Below, one piece after another: positions 60,880 through 64,000 of a DNA stretch of 64,000 bases (position 1 is its first letter; each line of letters opens with the position of its first letter). The stretch spans positions 2,790,001 to 2,854,000 of the forward strand of contig OZ244818.1 in the NCBI GenBank assembly GCA_965220285.1. Direction: 5' to 3'. A program made the position numbers and the translations under genes. The DNA is from Bin5 sp009843665 (GTDB taxonomy: Bacteria; Chloroflexota; Anaerolineae; Caldilineales; Caldilineaceae). The notes beneath the pieces were generated by a model. That model was not told where the DNA came from. It did not search any database and saw nothing but the letters and a program-made list of their open reading frames with translations.

Positions 60880-60912
60880 AGCAAAAAGACCGGGGCAACA
60901 TTACCCCGGTCT
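60880..60912 (-). terminator. Rho-independent terminator (minus strand)
   Basis: On the minus strand a 9-bp stem AGACCGGGG/CCCCGGTCT with an 8-nt loop is followed by TTTTTGCTTTTT. It ends the transcript of the gene at 61033-61641, 120 bp after its stop. Confidence 0.92.
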
Positions 60913-61032
60913 CCCCACAACCATCTCCCGCGCCCTGCGTCAGCTAAAGCCCACCACGATCACCCTCAAGTACATCTGGCCGCGCAAGGCCGGGCATCTG
61001 TGTCTCGTCCGAAAGAGGCGTCTGACGCCGCG

Positions 61033-61641
61033 TTATTCAAGCGAAAACAGCTCTCCCAGCTCATCGAGTGCTTCCGGATCACAATCCACGAAAAATGCCT
61101 CAGGGTCCTCGCCAAGGGCGACAAAAAAGGACATAACCTCCAAAAAGGTTGCGTTTTCCAGGTCTCTGAATGGCTCAAGCAGACCCATGTAACAGGCGAG
61201 TTCCGATTGAGTCTCCGCGTACGTAGGGTCGGGCGTGACGATTCGACTATGTGCATCGTAGAATTCAAACGCCGTGTCCAGTATGCCAAATAGCGCAGCG
61301 AAAACTTCGTCGACATCATCAGATTCAAATGCCGCCTCCCACTCCGGAACGAGCTGCAAAATGCGAAGAATCTCCTCATCGACCCAACGCTTATATTGCT
61401 CCGTGGTCATTTCGACAGCACCCTCAGCCGGGATTTCGGGTGGCAAGTCGGACATCGCGAGCAGTTGAGCGACCTGGCGTTCCAGTGTCTCGATCCGTTC
61501 TTCCTGCGCTTCCACCTTTTCCAGACGCACCAGAATATCTTGCACCTGCTCTTCCAAAGTAGGCAGCACCTCCTGCGCAACAACAGGAACCGCCGCGCAC
61601 AGAACAACGAGGATAGCCGTAATAATCCAGTACTTTCTCAT
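61033..61641 (-). CDS. Secreted coiled-coil protein of unknown function
   Basis: 202 residues from the ATG at 61641 (AATAGGAGACC site); the frame extends 32 codons further without support. Signal peptide MRKYWIITAILVVLCAAV... ending VAQ. A coiled coil follows (ILVRLEKVEAQEERIETLERQ), then an acidic helical domain of about 120 residues with two cysteines (ELACYMG, FVDCDPE). The plan matches the cargo protein at 47837-48499: short signal, coiled coil, helical C-domain. Family and role are unknown; it is exported. Confidence 0.68.
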   Translation of the reverse strand: MRKYWIITAILVVLCAAVPVVAQEVLPTLEEQVQDILVRLEKVEAQEERIETLERQVAQLLAMSDLPPEIPAEGAVEMTTEQYKRWVDEEILRILQLVPEWEAAFESDDVDEVFAALFGILDTAFEFYDAHSRIVTPDPTYAETQSELACYMGLLEPFRDLENATFLEVMSFFVALGEDPEAFFVDCDPEALDELGELFSLE

Positions 61642-62092
61642 CAAAGGTCTCCTATTGCAGGCTAAAGCGATCGAATGGGGCAAAAAGGGGCCGAAGCCCG
61701 CAAGGGGCTTCAAGGGATTGAAGCATTTTCTACACATCCACCGGCCCTGTCAACCGTCACGAACGCGAAGACATGCCCTCGCGTCGTCCCGGCGTCCCCT
61801 CCCCCACCCCCCTCACCGCTCCCGTGTGGCAGGCCTTGTGCCTGCCCTCGCCCCTTGACGCGTCGCCTCCCCCATCCCCCTAACCGGTCCTGTAGGGGCG
61901 CCCCTTGTGGGCGCCCTTTTCAGTACACGGCGCCCCTTCGCGGATCGAAAAGGTTTTGCCGTTCTTCGCGCCCCTTCGCGGCCCTTCGCGGATAAAAAGA
62001 TGTTGCCGTTCTCCGCGCCCCTGTGCGACAATTCCTCCCGCCAAATCCCAGGATCCCATCCGCAATAACGCGCCAGCCACAATCCACAAAAA
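61642..62092. repeat. Repeat-rich intergenic region
   Basis: No gene. It contains GTGTGGCAGGCCTTGTGCC at about 61816 and GTAGGGGCGCCCCTTGTGGG at about 61891, both hairpin-type. It also contains several CCCTTCGCGGAT-AAAA units at 61925-62010. These are the same families as at 10.7, 57.9 and 59.7-60.5 kb. Confidence 0.7.
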
Positions 62093-64000
62093 ATGCCCGG
62101 CCAACTCTTCACCAACTACTTCCTCGAAGAAGGCATCCTCCACACTACCGCCTGGCAGGAATCCCTCTCCCAGCCCGCAGACCTCGACGCCTTCCGCACC
62201 CAGGCCCTCACCCTTCTCCAAAAAGCCGCCAGCTTCCACACCATCAACGAAGCCTCCACCGAGATGGAGCTCATCCGCCCCCTCTTCAAACTGCTCGGCT
62301 GGAACCACTACCTGCCCCAGCAGGGCAGCGACCAAAACCAGGACATCCCCGACCATCTGCTCTTCGGCGATGCCAAATCCAAAGACAGCGCCGCCACCAA
62401 ACCCGCTGCCGCCCGCTACCCCGACGCCCTCGCCGTCGCCGAAAGCAAGCGCTTCGGCCTGCCCCTCGACGCCCGCGAAGGCAAACAGACCGGCTCACCC
62501 CACGGCCAGATCCTCCGCTACCTCGCCACCGCCGACATCAACTCCGACGGCCGCATCCGTTGGGGCATCCTCACCAACGGCCGCATCTGGCGCCTCTACG
62601 ACCGCCGCGCCCTCCCCCGCGCCAGCGGCTACTACGAAGTCGACCTCAACGCCGCCCTCCAGGCCGGCGACGGCGCCCACAGCCTGCGCGCCTTCCGCCT
62701 CCTCTTCAGCCGCCCCGCCTTCAGCCCCCAGCACGGCGCCCAGACCAGCTTCCTCGAAGACGCCATCGCCGAAGGCCGCCGCTACGAAGAACAGGTCGCC
62801 AGCGACCTCTCCGGCACCGTCTTCGACAAAGTCTACCCTGCCCTGGTCCGCGCCCTCGCCGGCAAAAGCGGCGCCGACCTGGACGACGTCCGCCAGGCCT
62901 CCCTCATCTTCCTCTACCGCCTCCTCTTCCTCCTCTACGCCGAGGACCGCGACCTGCTGCCCGTCAACGACAGCCGTTACGACGACTACGGCCTGCGTAA
63001 ATCCGTCCGCGACGACATCGACGATCGTATCGCCGCCGGCGACACCTTTTCCACCGTCGCCGCCAACTATTACAACCACATCACCACCCTCTGCCGCCAG
63101 GTCGACGAGGGCGACGCCTCCATCGGCCTGCCGCCCTACAACGGCGGCCTCTTTGCCCGGCAAGCCGCGCCCATGCTCGAACAGGTCAGCCTCTCCGACC
63201 GCGTGCTCGCCCCCATCATCCACAACCTCAGCCGCACCAGGGGCGACTCCGGCCGCCGCTTCGTCAACTACCGCGACATGACCGTTCAGCAGCTCGGCTC
63301 CATCTACGAGCGCCTGCTCGAGCGCGAACCCGTCCGCATCCCCGAAGGCGAGATTGTCGTCCGCCCCAACAGCTACGCCCGCAAGGACAGCGGCAGCTTC
63401 TACACGCCCCAACCGCTCGTAGACCTCATCGTCGAGCGCACCCTCACACCCCTGCTCGAAGAGCGCAAAGCCGCCTTCCACGCCAAGGCCGCCGCGCTCC
63501 AGAGCGACACACGCCCCAAAGCCGACCGCATCGCCGACCTCCGCCCTCTCGACCCCGCCGAGGCCGCGCTCGACCTCAAAGTGCTCGACCCAGCCATGGG
63601 CAGCGGCCATTTCCTCGTCACCGCCGTCGACTTCCTCTCCGACGCCATCGCCGACCTCGTCGAATACGCCCCCACCGCCGCCCCCTGGCTGGAAGACGCC
63701 TACACGTCGCCCCTGCTCGACCGCATCGCCGCCATCCGCGCCGACATCCTCGCCCGCGCCGACGCCGCCAACTGGGTCATCGACAGGCCCCAGCTCACCG
63801 ACCAGGCCATCATCCGCCGCATGGTCCTCAAACGCTGCATCTACGGCGTCGACAAGAACCCCCTCACCGTCGAGCTCGCCAAAGTCTCCCTCTGGCTGCA
63901 CAGCTTCACCGTCGGCGCGCCCCTCTCCTTCCTCGACCACCACCTCCGCTGCGGCGACTCCCTCATCGGCCTGCGCGTCCACGACGCCGCCCGCGAGCTC
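62093..64000 (+). CDS. Eco57I-type N6-adenine DNA methylase / type IIG enzyme, 5' part
   Basis: At least 636 residues, cut by the right edge. The ATG at 62093 gives MPGQLFTNYFLEEGILHTTA. The first ~200 residues include IRPLFKLLGWNHYLPQQGS and YPDALAVAESKRFGLPLDA, a nuclease-like (PD-(D/E)xK) layout, and WGILTNGRIWRLYDR. Then come the helical SIYERLLE region, FYTPQPLVDLIVE (before motif I), VLDPAMGSGHFLV near 497 (AdoMet binding) and YGVDKNPLTVELAKVSLWLHSF. The NPPF catalytic motif would lie past the edge. It is probably a single-chain restriction-modification or BREX-like methylase; no partner genes are visible yet. Confidence 0.9.
   Translation, partial: MPGQLFTNYFLEEGILHTTAWQESLSQPADLDAFRTQALTLLQKAASFHTINEASTEMELIRPLFKLLGWNHYLPQQGSDQNQDIPDHLLFGDAKSKDSAATKPAAARYPDALAVAESKRFGLPLDAREGKQTGSPHGQILRYLATADINSDGRIRWGILTNGRIWRLYDRRALPRASGYYEVDLNAALQAGDGAHSLRAFRLLFSRPAFSPQHGAQTSFLEDAIAEGRRYEEQVASDLSGTVFDKVYPALVRALAGKSGADLDDVRQASLIFLYRLLFLLYAEDRDLLPVNDSRYDDYGLRKSVRDDIDDRIAAGDTFSTVAANYYNHITTLCRQVDEGDASIGLPPYNGGLFARQAAPMLEQVSLSDRVLAPIIHNLSRTRGDSGRRFVNYRDMTVQQLGSIYERLLEREPVRIPEGEIVVRPNSYARKDSGSFYTPQPLVDLIVERTLTPLLEERKAAFHAKAAALQSDTRPKADRIADLRPLDPAEAALDLKVLDPAMGSGHFLVTAVDFLSDAIADLVEYAPTAAPWLEDAYTSPLLDRIAAIRADILARADAANWVIDRPQLTDQAIIRRMVLKRCIYGVDKNPLTVELAKVSLWLHSFTVGAPLSFLDHHLRCGDSLIGLRVHDAAREL

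Noticed and set aside
61905..63281. A 458-residue plus-strand frame rich in Ser/Pro/Thr
   Set aside because: It overlaps the methylase gene in another frame; the frame starting at 62093 carries clear methylase motifs.

Overview
The window is GC-rich bacterial DNA that most resembles a Chloroflexota (Anaerolineae/Caldilineae-like) genome. The reasons are the many orphan branched-chain-amino-acid-type binding lipoproteins, secreted proteins made of SH3b repeats on Thr-Pro linkers, a PTPS-related polytopic membrane protein, and intergenic space filled with short GTAGGGGC-type and heptameric repeats. This assignment rests on gene content only; no rRNA is present. Both edges are open: the right edge cuts a DNA methylase gene.

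Layout. 0.4-8 kb (minus strand): a sugar-type solute-binding lipoprotein, a large membrane protein and a protein with an N-terminal barrel-like region followed by regulatory-like beta domains. 8.2-16.5 kb: a MoxR/DUF58 pair, a LacI-type regulator, an intact IS66-family element with an 8-bp target duplication, RNase PH, a PIN-domain toxin/antitoxin-like pair and a frameshifted conserved gene. 16.9-35.2 kb (all plus strand): six paralogous secreted proteins with a variable N-terminal head, a low-complexity linker and 2 to 6 SH3b repeats (24 in total). The first three are tandem copies whose promoter, roughly 480-nt leader and 3' half are conserved. 35.4-40.8 kb (minus): a Phd/VapC module with a clear operator, a phosphotransferase, RNase HI and two binding lipoproteins.

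41.25-51.23 kb: a 9,977-bp transposon with 27-bp perfect terminal inverted repeats and an 8-bp direct target repeat. It holds the broken start of an IS1595-family transposase, a type ISP restriction-modification enzyme (nuclease, helicase and methylase in one chain), a DUF2442/DUF4160 pair and several unknown small genes with lower GC. One IS3-family (IS407-like) copy sits inside it. A second copy of the same length, in inverted orientation, sits just outside and interrupts a MarR gene whose lost C-terminus can be read on the far side.

53-64 kb: a DUF1801 protein, three tRNA-Ala genes, four tandem VOC-fold genes, two more binding lipoproteins, a repeat-rich stretch, two small unknown genes and the 5' part of an Eco57I-type N6-adenine methylase gene. 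Housekeeping genes (rph, rnhA, tRNAs) are therefore interspersed with mobile, defence and surface-protein genes.
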